Shown: in pieces, positions 27,629 to 35,777 of the stretch | Layout: each line of letters begins with the position of its first letter | How positions within the stretch are numbered: position 1 is the stretch's first letter | Origin: Bacillota bacterium | Lineage (GTDB): Bacteria; Bacillota; Clostridia; Christensenellales; SZUA-584 | Length of the DNA stretch: 64,000 bases | NCBI GenBank assembly: GCA_023460085.1 | Contig: JAEWRI010000044.1 | Coordinates: 124,001 to 188,000 of the forward strand | Direction of reading: 5' to 3' | Program-made: the position numbers and the translations under genes | The notes under the pieces: generated by a model | Databases searched by the model: none | Seen by the model: the letters and a program-made list of their open reading frames with translations, nothing else | Told to the model about the DNA's origin: nothing

Positions 27629-28843
27629 CTATTTCCTCCGTATCCGCAGCATGTCGCCCGGCGCAAGCGCCAGCGGGCAGCGGAGGTGCAGCAGCTCCTT
27701 GGGATGCGGCGCGCACTGGCGAGGCTCACCCTCCGGCGTGCGGATATCCGTCACGGTGAATTCTCCGATGTCTCCCGGCGTGAGCGCTTCCAGCGTATCG
27801 CCGGCGCAGAACTTGCCGCGCTGCTCCATAAGCAGCCAGCCATCCGGCAGGCTTTCCTTGATGACGCCCACAAAGTCATACGTCCTCTCGATGGTGGCCC
27901 GGGTGGTCTCCTGACCGTGCCTGCCCGGGTTGCCGAAGTAAAAGCCCGTGGTGAACGCACGGGTTCCCGCCTTTTCCGCCTCGGCCATGAGGCTTGCGTC
28001 CGGGTCCTTCCCCGCCGCCAGCGCGTCCAGCGCTTTGCGGTAAGCGCGCGTCACGCACGCGACGTAATAGGCCGACTTCATGCGCCCCTCAATCTTCAGC
28101 GACGTGATGCCCGCGTCCAGCATTCCCCGGAGGTGCGGCAGCATGCAGAGGTCCCTCGAGTTTAGCACATAGGTGCCGCGCTCGTCCTGCGCGATGGGAA
28201 AGTACTCGTCCGGGGTGCCCTTCTCTTGCAGCGCGAACTCCCAGCGGCAGGGCTGCGCACAGGAGCCCTGGTTTCCGCTGCGCCCCGTGAGTACGCCGCT
28301 CAGCAGGCAGCGTCCAGAGTACGAGATGCACATCGCGCCGTGCACGAAGGCTTCCAGCTCCAGCGTGGCGGGCGTCTTTTCGCGGATGCTTTTGATTTCC
28401 TCCAGCGACAGTTCGCGCGCGAGTATCACGCGGCTGGCGCCCTGCGCGTGCCAGAACGCCGCGCTGGCGGCGCTGCAGGTGTTGGCCTGCGTGCTGACGT
28501 GCAGCGGCAGGGCGGGTGCGACGCGCCTCACCAGCGCCATCACGCCCGGGTCGGAGACAATCAGCGCGTCCGCACGGGCATCGCAAAGGCCCGAGACATA
28601 CGCCTCGAGCCCTTCAAAATCCTTTTCGTGAAACACCGCGTTGAGCGCGATATACAGCTTTTTGCCGAGGCCGTGTAAAAACGCCGCGGCGTCCGCCAGC
28701 TCCTCCAGCGTAAAGTTGTCCGCAAACGCGCGCAGTCCGTAGGTTTTCCCCGCCGCGTACACCGCGTCCGCGCCGAAACGCGCCGCGGCTTCGAGGCACT
28801 CGCGGTTGCCCGCGGGGGCCAGCAGCTCAGTTGTCGGTATCAT
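27629..28843 (-). CDS. Peptidase U32 family protein, tRNA hydroxylation type
   Basis: A 404-residue U32-family protein. LLAPAGN near residue 7 opens a TIM-like barrel and the family signature FVHGAMCISYSGRC occurs near residue 170, followed by NQGSCAQPCRW with clustered cysteines that in TrhP-like proteins hold an iron-sulfur cluster. Bacterial TrhP/YrrN-YrrO proteins make 5-hydroxyuridine at the tRNA wobble position, so this is the likely role rather than collagen cleavage. The ATG 28843 lies inside the end of mltG (17-base overlap), pointing to coupled translation. Only one U32 gene is present here, whereas Bacillus has two adjacent. Confidence 0.85.
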   Translation of the reverse strand: MIPTTELLAPAGNRECLEAAARFGADAVYAAGKTYGLRAFADNFTLEELADAAAFLHGLGKKLYIALNAVFHEKDFEGLEAYVSGLCDARADALIVSDPGVMALVRRVAPALPLHVSTQANTCSAASAAFWHAQGASRVILARELSLEEIKSIREKTPATLELEAFVHGAMCISYSGRCLLSGVLTGRSGNQGSCAQPCRWEFALQEKGTPDEYFPIAQDERGTYVLNSRDLCMLPHLRGMLDAGITSLKIEGRMKSAYYVACVTRAYRKALDALAAGKDPDASLMAEAEKAGTRAFTTGFYFGNPGRHGQETTRATIERTYDFVGVIKESLPDGWLLMEQRGKFCAGDTLEALTPGDIGEFTVTDIRTPEGEPRQCAPHPKELLHLRCPLALAPGDMLRIRRK

Positions 28844-30113
28844 ATACGTCGTTGCCTGCCGCTTCGTTGTACGCCGCTTTATTGGCGTTATGCTCTTCCA
28901 GTGTCCGCGCAAAGGCCAGCTCGCTGGAGTCCGGGCTTTTGTTGCAGAAGTACAGGTATTCGTCAGCCACGTACTCTTCGTCGGGATACAGCGCTGCCTC
29001 GATGGCCTGCTGTCCGGGATTCGCGATGGGCCCGATGGGCAGTCCCTTTATTTGGTAGGTGTTGTAGGGCGATTCGAGGGCGAGCTCCTGCGGGGTATAG
29101 GTGAGCTTCTTCTCGCCGGTGACGTAGCGCAGCGTGGAATCGCACTGCAGCTTCATGGATTTATCCAGCCGGTTGTGCAGCACCGCCGATACCTTTTTGA
29201 AGTCTCCCGGCACCGCCTCCCATTCAATGATGGAAGCCATCGTCATCACCTGATCCACCGTAAGCCCCAGCTCTGCGGCGCGTTCCTCAAACTGCAGGGA
29301 GAACTTCGTATCAAAGCCCGAAAGCAGCTTCCGGATAACCTCCTCCGGCGTGGCGTCCGCATAGAAATCGTACGTGTCGGGAAATAGGTATCCTTCCAGC
29401 AGGAACCGGCGTCCATCCTGCACCGTGGTATCGGGCAGCGCCGCGATAAAGTCGTAATCATCGAAGGCTTCCAGATTGTTGCACAGCTTTAAGAACTCGC
29501 GCCGCTCCGTGTCGTTGAACACGCCCTTCGCCATCAGCGTCTTGGCCATGTCATAGGCGGTCATACCCTCGGTCAGGGTCACGCGGATGACCTCCTCTTC
29601 GCCGTCGCCCGCGACAAGTGCGGCCATGATGTCCTTAATCTCCATGCCGGGCGAGAGCTCGTAGGTGCCCGCCTGCAGCTTGGAGGACATGTCGTTGAAA
29701 TCCACGTAAAGCTGGAACACCAGCTTGTTGCGGATGATTCCCTGCTCGTACAGCAGCGTGGCGATTTTGGAAAGTGAAGAACCCGCCTTGATTTCGACGG
29801 TCTTCGTTACAGAGGTGTCGCCTTCCACAGGCGCAATGTAATTGTTCACCACGTAGTGGTACGCGCCGCTGCCCACCAGCCAGACGAGCGCGACGCTGAC
29901 GATCAGTATCACAAGCGGCCGGAGCACGCGCCAGACAAACATTCCGGTGGACTGCTCCGGAATGGAGCCGCGTTCCTCGCAGCGCTCGGACGGCTCCTTG
30001 CCGGGCGTTTCCATAACAAAAGCGCGCGTACTGCCGTCCGGCGGCGCGCTCTCCCGGCTAACCGGCTCGTCGTCCTCTATGATGAAAACGTTGCGATCTC
30101 GATCGTCGGCCAT
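28827..30113 (-). CDS. mltG: Endolytic murein transglycosylase MltG (YceG-like)
   Basis: A 428-residue membrane-anchored lytic transglycosylase that cuts nascent peptidoglycan strands and ends glycan elongation. A cytoplasmic stretch of 60 residues is followed by one transmembrane helix (about 62-84), a LysM-like region and the YceG catalytic domain. Motifs are GYLFPDTY near 241, ASIIEWE with the catalytic glutamate about E297, QCDST near 322 and GLPIGPIANPG. The ATG follows AGGGTAAGGG and is eight bases after ylbF. The order RNase J-YlbF-MltG-U32 is shared by many Clostridia. Confidence 0.92.
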   Translation of the reverse strand: MADDRDRNVFIIEDDEPVSRESAPPDGSTRAFVMETPGKEPSERCEERGSIPEQSTGMFVWRVLRPLVILIVSVALVWLVGSGAYHYVVNNYIAPVEGDTSVTKTVEIKAGSSLSKIATLLYEQGIIRNKLVFQLYVDFNDMSSKLQAGTYELSPGMEIKDIMAALVAGDGEEEVIRVTLTEGMTAYDMAKTLMAKGVFNDTERREFLKLCNNLEAFDDYDFIAALPDTTVQDGRRFLLEGYLFPDTYDFYADATPEEVIRKLLSGFDTKFSLQFEERAAELGLTVDQVMTMASIIEWEAVPGDFKKVSAVLHNRLDKSMKLQCDSTLRYVTGEKKLTYTPQELALESPYNTYQIKGLPIGPIANPGQQAIEAALYPDEEYVADEYLYFCNKSPDSSELAFARTLEEHNANKAAYNEAAGNDVYDTDN

Positions 30114-30121
30114 CCCTTACC

Positions 30122-30469
30122 CTACTCGCTTAAAAAATCCAGCCCCATGTCGCACGCGTCGCCGATGATGCGGTACACGTCGCTGATGAGCGTCTGAAAC
30201 TTGTACTCCGCGGCGAAATAAGCCGTCACGTCCTTGTTGAACGCCAGCACCTCGCCCAGCTTCTTCATCTTATCCATCGTTTCGGTTTCCGGCTCCTTGC
30301 CGGTGAGGTACGCCGCCTGCGCTTCCAGCTGCAGCTTCTTATAATCCGCCAGCAGCGATTTGGTCTGCGCATCGGCGGTGACCTGCTCCTTCAGCCTCGC
30401 ATATTCCACATAGTCCGCGCTCTTCTTGATCTCGGCGGCCAGCTCGTGCGCCTTGTCGTAAACCAGCAT
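30122..30469 (-). CDS. YlbF/YmcA-family protein
   Basis: A 115-residue all-helical protein of the YlbF/YmcA (DUF964) family. In Bacillus these proteins form a complex with YaaT that influences RNase Y and processes such as sporulation and competence; here the gene sits 15 bases after an RNase J gene, again tying it to RNA turnover. Typical features are the start VYDKAHELAAEIKKS and repeated amphipathic helices with no enzyme motif. AAAGGAGG precedes the ATG. Confidence 0.85.
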   Translation of the reverse strand: MLVYDKAHELAAEIKKSADYVEYARLKEQVTADAQTKSLLADYKKLQLEAQAAYLTGKEPETETMDKMKKLGEVLAFNKDVTAYFAAEYKFQTLISDVYRIIGDACDMGLDFLSE

Positions 30470-30484
30470 GAAACAGCCTCCTTT

Positions 30485-32146
30485 TTAAATGTCGATGATG
30501 ACGGGCAGTATCATCGGGTTGCGCTTGGTGTTGTCATACAGGAACCCGCGCAGCGCCTTCTTGATGCGCCCTTTGATGGTCGTCCACTCCGTTACCTTAT
30601 TCTTTACGCAGTCCTCCACGATGTCGAGTATGATGCGCCGCGCTGCCTCCAGCAAATCGGTGGACTCCCGCATGTACACGAACCCGCGGGAGATGATCTC
30701 CGGCCCGGATACCAGCTCTCCCGTTTCTGCGGAAAGCGTCACCACCACGATGAACAGCCCGTCCTGAGAAAGCAGCTTTCTGTCACGCAGCACCACCTGC
30801 CCCACATCGCCCACGCCCAGGCCGTCGATGATGACGCTGCCCGACGGAACCGTGTCGGTAAACTGAGAGAACCGCTGACCCAGCTCGATGACCTTGCCAA
30901 TCTCCGGAATGAAGATGTGATTATGCTTGATGCCCGTGCGCTCCGCCAGCGCGGCGTGCCGGTACAGATGCCGGTATTCGCCGTGTACGGGGATGAAGTA
31001 TTTTGGCCGTGTGAGCGACAGCATCAGCTTCAGCTCCTCCTCGCAGGCGTGGCCCGATACGTGTACGTCCGCGACGCCCTCGTTGATGACATCGGCACCC
31101 TTGCGGAACAGCATGTTGACGACGTCGGAGACATAGCGCTCGTTGCCGGGAATCGGCGTCGCCGAGATGATGACGAGGTCTCCCGGTATCATCGAAAGCT
31201 TCTTATGCTCTCCCGCCGCCATGCGCACGAGTCCGGACATGGTCTCGCCCTGACTGCCCGTGGTAAGTATCACGATTTTGTTCTTCTTGTATTTCTCGAG
31301 CTCCTCCGGCTCCACGAGCAAATCCTCGTCAAGCTCCAGATACCCCAGCTGTTTGGCAACCTTGGCGATTTTCAGCATGCTGCGCCCGGAGAGGCAGATT
31401 TTACGCCCGTAGCGTTTGGAGGCGTTCACCACCTGCTGCAGCCGGTGGATGTTGGACGCGAACGTCGCCACGATGATGCGCCCGGTCGCTGCCTTGAAGT
31501 AGTTCTCGAACATCTCTCCCACGCGGCTTTCGGACATGGTGTAGCCCGGATTGCCCGCGTTGGTGCTGTCCGACAGCAGCGCCAGCACGCCCTTGTTCCC
31601 GAGGTCCGCAAACTTGGCGAGGTCCATCACCTTGCCGTCCACCGGGGTATGGTCGATTTTGAAGTCTCCCGTATGCACGATGGTGCCCGCGGGCGTGTGG
31701 ATGGCGAAGCCCACCGCCGCATCGATGCTGTGCGTCACCTTGATGGCTTCCACGTGGAAGCTGCCCGCCGTCACCGTTTCTCCCGGCTTGATGACGTTCA
31801 TACTGATGCCGGTGGCCTTGTGCTCCGCCAGTTTGGTCTCAATGAGCGCCAGCGTCAAATCGGTGCCGTATACCGGCGCGCCCATTTCGGACAGCAGGTA
31901 TGGCGTCGCGCCGATGTGGTCCTCGTGCCCGTGCGTGATGAACACGCCTTTAATTCTGTCCTTGTTCTTCTTCAGATAGGTGATATCCGGTATGACGTAA
32001 TCCACGCCGAGCATGTCCTCGCGCGGGAAGCATAATCCGCAGTCTATCACGATAATTTCTTCGGCGTACTCGATGACGTACATATTTTTGCCTATCTCGC
32101 CGACGCCGCCCAGCGGGATGATGCGTATTGTTTTCTGTTTTGACAA
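30485..32146 (-). CDS. rnj: Ribonuclease J
   Basis: A 553-residue metallo-beta-lactamase/beta-CASP ribonuclease with endo- and 5'-exonuclease roles in mRNA decay and rRNA maturation. The zinc motif HGHEDH is at 72-77, HTGDF near 160, SDSTN near 192 and the beta-CASP/C-terminal motifs HVSGH and PVHGEYRH follow. The reading starts at TTG 32146; an ATG nine bases upstream belongs to another frame and gives only a short product. The promoter at 32176-32204 serves the rnj-ylbF-mltG-U32 operon. Length is usual for the family. Confidence 0.94.
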   Translation of the reverse strand: MSKQKTIRIIPLGGVGEIGKNMYVIEYAEEIIVIDCGLCFPREDMLGVDYVIPDITYLKKNKDRIKGVFITHGHEDHIGATPYLLSEMGAPVYGTDLTLALIETKLAEHKATGISMNVIKPGETVTAGSFHVEAIKVTHSIDAAVGFAIHTPAGTIVHTGDFKIDHTPVDGKVMDLAKFADLGNKGVLALLSDSTNAGNPGYTMSESRVGEMFENYFKAATGRIIVATFASNIHRLQQVVNASKRYGRKICLSGRSMLKIAKVAKQLGYLELDEDLLVEPEELEKYKKNKIVILTTGSQGETMSGLVRMAAGEHKKLSMIPGDLVIISATPIPGNERYVSDVVNMLFRKGADVINEGVADVHVSGHACEEELKLMLSLTRPKYFIPVHGEYRHLYRHAALAERTGIKHNHIFIPEIGKVIELGQRFSQFTDTVPSGSVIIDGLGVGDVGQVVLRDRKLLSQDGLFIVVVTLSAETGELVSGPEIISRGFVYMRESTDLLEAARRIILDIVEDCVKNKVTEWTTIKGRIKKALRGFLYDNTKRNPMILPVIIDI

Positions 32147-32175
32147 GCTGTGTCATTCCTCTCTTTCGTCGCTCC

Positions 32176-32204
32176 ATTATATCATATCGCAATCGAATTT
32201 ACAA
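32176..32204 (-). promoter_or_regulatory. Sigma-A-type promoter of the rnj operon
   Basis: On the minus strand TTGTAA (32204-32199), a 17-base spacer and TATAAT (32181-32176). Confidence 0.65.
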
Positions 32205-32276
32205 AACAAGGGGAAGGATGCCCTATATGGGCGGTATTCGGGGAAGTTTGGCTGTCTGCCGTACTCCGCGCACGCC

Positions 32277-32306
32277 TTGCGCGCCAGCCGCACCGCGTGA
32301 TAGAAT
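32277..32306 (+). promoter_or_regulatory. Promoter of the acetate kinase-like gene
   Basis: TTGCGC (32277-32282), an 18-base spacer and TAGAAT (32301-32306), 30 bases before the ATG. Confidence 0.45.
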
Positions 32307-32336
32307 AGCAGCAACCCCACCGAAAAGGAGAAACGA

Positions 32337-33521
32337 ATGCGGATTCTGATATGCAACGCGGGCAGCACCTCGCTCAAGTTCAAGCTGTACGAAATGCCCG
32401 GCGAAGTCATTCTGGCCGAAGCCAAAATGGACAGGGTGGGTTCCCGCAGCGCCTCCGTATTCAGCTATAAAACCACCTCTTCTTCGATAAAGCGTGAGGG
32501 CGTCGATATCCCCGACTACCGCGAAGGCATCCGCATCTTCCTCGATGCGCTGACCGGCGCGGAGGCGGGCGTGCTCTCCTCCATCGAAGAGGTGGACGCC
32601 GTAGGCTTCAAGCCCGTGCTCGGCAAGGGCTATGCCGCCGTGCACGACATGGACGACGCGTGCATTCAGGGCCTTGAGGATTACATGAACGTCGCGCCGG
32701 TGCACAACCGCGCCTACCTGCAGGCCATCCGGGCATTCAAAAGCCTGCTGCCCGATATGCCCATGGTGGGCGTGTTCGAGCCGAATTTCCACCGCACCAT
32801 TCCGGAGGAGGCGCGCGTTTACGGCATCCCGTATGAGTGGACAGAGCAATACGGCCTCAGGAAATACGGCTATCACGGCGCGTCCCATCGCTTTGTTTCC
32901 GAGACCGCGCCGACAATGGGCAAAGCCGAGCGCATCATCTCGTGCCATCTTGGCGGCAGCGGCTCCATCTGCGCCATTTTGAACGGCAAATCCATCAACA
33001 ACAGCTTTGGATTCTCGCTGCAAAGCGGCATCCTTCACGCCAACCGCGTGGGCGACCTTGACCCGTACATCCTCGTGTACCTGCTGAAATCCGGCATGAC
33101 GCTGGACGAGCTGACCGAGGGCCTCGTGGAAAACGGCGGCATCAAGGGCATCTCCGGCGTCAGCAACGACCTGCGCGACATCGAGGAAGCGGCAAACGCA
33201 GGCAATGCGCGCGCTCAGCTCGCCATCGACACGTTCTGCTTCGGCATCCGCTCCTACGTCGGCAGCTATTACGCGCAGCTGGGCGGGCTCGATATGCTGG
33301 CTTTCACAGGCGGCATCGGAGAGTTCTCCGCCACGGTGCGCAAAGCCGTGTGCGAACCGCTGCGTCACATGGGCGTCTGGCTCGACGAAGCGGTCAACGA
33401 CGCCTGCCACGGTACGCAGGCGCTCATCTCCGCGCCGGACTCCCCCGTGAGGATTGCGGTCATCCCAGCTAACGAGGAGCTCATCCTCGCCAAAGAGGTC
33501 TATGAGCACATTGCGAAGTAA
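32337..33521 (+). CDS. Divergent acetate/propionate-family kinase
   Basis: A 394-residue member of the acetate kinase family (ASKHA fold), which transfers phosphate between ATP and a carboxylic acid. Conserved parts are NAGSTSLKFKL (N7, S10, S12), PVHN, YGYHGASH (H180), the R237-x-GDLDP motif and NEEL near the end. Several normally invariant features are changed: the GHRVVHGG motif is GFKPVLGKG (substrate arginine to K92), the catalytic aspartate position is E148 (VFEPNFH), and HLGNG is HLGGSG. It is therefore unlikely to be the housekeeping AckA; no phosphotransacetylase is adjacent. Ribosome binding site AAAGGAG. Activity and substrate need testing. Confidence 0.85.
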   Translation: MRILICNAGSTSLKFKLYEMPGEVILAEAKMDRVGSRSASVFSYKTTSSSIKREGVDIPDYREGIRIFLDALTGAEAGVLSSIEEVDAVGFKPVLGKGYAAVHDMDDACIQGLEDYMNVAPVHNRAYLQAIRAFKSLLPDMPMVGVFEPNFHRTIPEEARVYGIPYEWTEQYGLRKYGYHGASHRFVSETAPTMGKAERIISCHLGGSGSICAILNGKSINNSFGFSLQSGILHANRVGDLDPYILVYLLKSGMTLDELTEGLVENGGIKGISGVSNDLRDIEEAANAGNARAQLAIDTFCFGIRSYVGSYYAQLGGLDMLAFTGGIGEFSATVRKAVCEPLRHMGVWLDEAVNDACHGTQALISAPDSPVRIAVIPANEELILAKEVYEHIAK

Positions 33522-33525
33522 CGCA

Positions 33526-33555
33526 AAGGGCGGCTGCGATACCGCCCTGTTTTTA
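33526..33555 (+). terminator. Rho-independent terminator of the acetate kinase-like gene
   Basis: AGGGCGG and CCGCCCT form the stem around loop CTGCGATA, followed by GTTTTT. Confidence 0.8.
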
Positions 33556-33593
33556 TAACCGCCGCCGCCCCGCCGCTCATTCCGGGCTGCGGG
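33551..33593 (-). repeat. Duplicated 3' end of the anti-sigma gene, copy 1
   Basis: About 40 bases (TTTTATAACC to TCATTCCGGGCTG on the plus strand) recur at 33748-33787 with one 3-base indel and one substitution. The second copy carries the real stop codon of the anti-sigma gene; this one preserves the same last codons (SPE, stop) without a gene. The rest of this gap, 33594-33747, holds only a perfect 10-bp hairpin (CCCGCAGGGC/GCCCTGCGGG at 33637-33666) with no T run. Confidence 0.75.
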
Positions 33594-33770
33594 CCAAAAT
33601 ACCCATCGGACAGTTGTCCGCGCCTGTGAATTTTCGCCCGCAGGGCGCGGCCAAGTGCCCTGCGGGTATCCCGGACGCGCCGCGCGGACGTATCGATTGA
33701 ATCCATCGCAACTGCATATGGGCGCAAGATGCTTTTTCATTAAGCGCTTTTATAACCGCCGCCCCGCCGC

Positions 33771-35165
33771 TCATTCCGGGCTGTGGGCGTCGAACCAGTC
33801 CATCAGCGCCTGTGAGCTCGCGTCGTTCCGCGAAAGGCCCTGCGCCATGTACCCGCGGATGGCCGCGGATATCCACTCCACCCGTTCCAGCACCTCCCGA
33901 TAGGCCTTATCGTACGCCTCCATGCGCGTGCAGCCCTCCGCCATATATCCCTCCGCCATGACGGCAAGGCTGGCATCGATGCCGTCCTTGTCCCGGTTTT
34001 CGTACCCGATGACGATATAGCCGCCGTCCACCGGCTTCAGCGTAAGCCCTATCGTTTCGCCCACGCTGCCGTTGACGAGGGTCTTCACATACACCGTAGC
34101 TTCAATCCTGCTGCCGTCCCTTTCCAGCGTCAGTATGTCGGCGTAGCCTCTTTCCACCGAGGGCGGGGGCGTCAGCATCCGCCCCTGTGCCATGCGGATA
34201 TGCAGGTCCAGCGCGAGAAAGTACAGCTCCGTATCTTCGTTGCGTTCCATCAGCGCGGAGAGGTCGGGCGCTTCGCAGGTCATCTCCGCCAGATAGTACT
34301 GATACCGCAGCTCCGCTGCGATGTCTTCTATCCGTTCCTCTTCGGTGAGCACATCGCCATGTTCCTGCGCGGCCTCCTGCGCCTCGTGCTCCGCTATCGC
34401 CTCCGCGATGAGGTACGCGTTCCAGTGCACAATCTCCTCCGCCAGCGCGCCGCCGTCCGCCGTCTGGTATTCCGCGATGCGCGCCCGGTACGCCTCGAAG
34501 TCCGCGCCGTTAAGGCTCATCGCGACGACGGCCATGCCTTCCCCCGCATCCTCCAGCGTCATATGCGCCGTCTCCGTTTTCTCCGTGCCGCCGTCCAGCG
34601 TCAGGTCGTACCGGACTTCGGCGGTATAGCGGAACGCCTTTTGCGTGGCTTCGACATTCGTGACGCGGATGCCGGATACGGCGGGTATTTCGCCGCCGCC
34701 CAGCAGCGCCAGCGTCGCGCCCTCGTACTGCAGATAGTACGCGGCGAGCAGCGTATCGTCGCCGAGTACCCAGTCGCCGCCCGACTTGAACTGCTGCCCG
34801 ATGGTCTCGAGGCTGCCGCTGAAGAAGCCGTCCAGCACGCGCTGTGCCGTATCCGCAATGCGCTCCCGCGTCTGCGTATCGGGCGTTACGGCAGGCGACA
34901 GCGCGCAGACGATATCGCCCACTACCGGGATGTCCGCCGCCAGCGCGGGCCGTACCGCGAATACACAGCCGCAGCCCGCGACGAGCACGAGCAACGCGGC
35001 GGCAGCAACCGCGGCGGCCCTCAGCCGCTTCCGGCGCGGCTTCTTCGCGCCGCCTGCCCCGGAGGTTTCCAGCGCATCCAGCGCCGCATCCACCCGGCCC
35101 AAAAACGACGCCGGGGTTTGCGGAAACGCCCGCGACAGGCTGCGGGCCAATTTCATATCCTTCAT
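33771..35165 (-). CDS. Membrane anti-sigma-type protein, partner of the ECF factor
   Basis: A 464-residue single-pass membrane protein. The N-terminal 47 residues are cytoplasmic, followed by a basic stretch (KKPRRKR) and a transmembrane helix (about 48-72), then a large extracytoplasmic region rich in acidic, helical sequence with no domain I recognise. Its ATG overlaps the sigma factor stop by four bases (ATGA), the usual arrangement for an ECF sigma factor and its regulator. The cytoplasmic part lacks a zinc-binding HxxxCxxC motif, so it would be a non-ZAS anti-sigma factor. Role inferred from gene order and topology. Confidence 0.7.
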   Translation of the reverse strand: MKDMKLARSLSRAFPQTPASFLGRVDAALDALETSGAGGAKKPRRKRLRAAAVAAAALLVLVAGCGCVFAVRPALAADIPVVGDIVCALSPAVTPDTQTRERIADTAQRVLDGFFSGSLETIGQQFKSGGDWVLGDDTLLAAYYLQYEGATLALLGGGEIPAVSGIRVTNVEATQKAFRYTAEVRYDLTLDGGTEKTETAHMTLEDAGEGMAVVAMSLNGADFEAYRARIAEYQTADGGALAEEIVHWNAYLIAEAIAEHEAQEAAQEHGDVLTEEERIEDIAAELRYQYYLAEMTCEAPDLSALMERNEDTELYFLALDLHIRMAQGRMLTPPPSVERGYADILTLERDGSRIEATVYVKTLVNGSVGETIGLTLKPVDGGYIVIGYENRDKDGIDASLAVMAEGYMAEGCTRMEAYDKAYREVLERVEWISAAIRGYMAQGLSRNDASSQALMDWFDAHSPE

Positions 35166-35638
35166 GCTCCGTCCTCCTCGCCAAGGGCTTGCTTCAGCTC
35201 CGCTCTGGCCCGGAACAGGTGGCTCTTTACCGTGCCCGCGGGGATATCCATGATTCCGGATATCTCCGCTACCCTGTAGCCCTCCAGATAATACAGCACG
35301 ACGCAGGTTCGCGGCTCTTCCTTCAGCCGCCGTATCGCCTGATACAGCTCTCCATACCCCGGCTCCGGCGCGGCAAGCTCCTCTTTCAGCTCCGCGTCGT
35401 CGCGGCGGCTCCGCAGTATGTCGAAGCACGCGTTGCGCAGTATGCGCATCAGCCACGCGTTGAACCTGCGCCGGTCGCTCAGCTGTTCCAGCTTGCGGTA
35501 CGCCAGAAGGATTGCACTGGCCGCCGCGTCCTCGCAGTCCTTCTCGTTGCCGAGTATCGCGTATGCCACGCGAAACATCGCGTGCCGCATCTCCTGTACG
35601 CTTCGCACGAACCATTCTTTTGTCGCGCTGTCATGCAT
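35162..35638 (-). CDS. ECF-type RNA polymerase sigma factor
   Basis: A 158-residue extracytoplasmic-function sigma factor. Region 2 (about residues 20-80) has CEDAAASAILLAYRKL and RRRFNAWLMRILRNACFD; region 4 (about 105-155) has VLYYLEGYRVAEISGIMDIPAGTVKSHLFRAR, read here in parts as EISGIMDIP and TVKSHLFRAR. Size and motifs fit SigW/SigV-type factors, which respond to envelope stress. The start ATG 35638 gives an eight-base gap to AAGGAG; ATG 35644 gives only two. A promoter matching ECF consensus lies upstream, so it probably activates itself. The overlapping gene is its regulator. Confidence 0.9.
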   Translation of the reverse strand: MHDSATKEWFVRSVQEMRHAMFRVAYAILGNEKDCEDAAASAILLAYRKLEQLSDRRRFNAWLMRILRNACFDILRSRRDDAELKEELAAPEPGYGELYQAIRRLKEEPRTCVVLYYLEGYRVAEISGIMDIPAGTVKSHLFRARAELKQALGEEDGA

Positions 35639-35661
35639 CCGCATCGCTCCTTGTGTATTTT

Positions 35662-35708
35662 GAACGGCCGTTCACTCCATAGACGCGCGCCGGGGCGAAT
35701 TGGTTGCA
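35662..35708 (-). promoter_or_regulatory. ECF-type autoregulatory promoter with downstream palindrome
   Basis: On the minus strand TGCAACC (35708-35702), a 16-base spacer and CGTCTA (35685-35680), matching the TGAAAC/TGCAAC-N16-CGTC pattern of ECF sigma factors such as SigM/SigV. GAACGGCCGTTC, a perfect palindrome, follows at 35673-35662. Confidence 0.6.
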
Positions 35709-35738
35709 GCCTGCTTCCAAAGTATGCAAAAAGCAGGC
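35709..35738 (-). terminator. Hairpin between mgtC and the ECF promoter
   Basis: GCCTGCTT and AAGCAGGC form an 8-bp stem. There is no strong T run, and the downstream arm abuts the ECF -35 element. It may end mgtC transcription. Confidence 0.4.
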
Positions 35739-35777
35739 TTCTCCGCCCGCTTTTCCTCGTCCGCAGCAGCCTGCCGC

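Noticed and set aside
31950..32192. 80-codon ATG frame overlapping the RNase J start
   Set aside because: Arg-rich product without similarity; the RNase J frame with TTG start carries the conserved N terminus.
33637..33666. Terminator of the anti-sigma gene
   Set aside because: The stem is perfect (10 bp), but neither side has a T run; recorded only as a hairpin.
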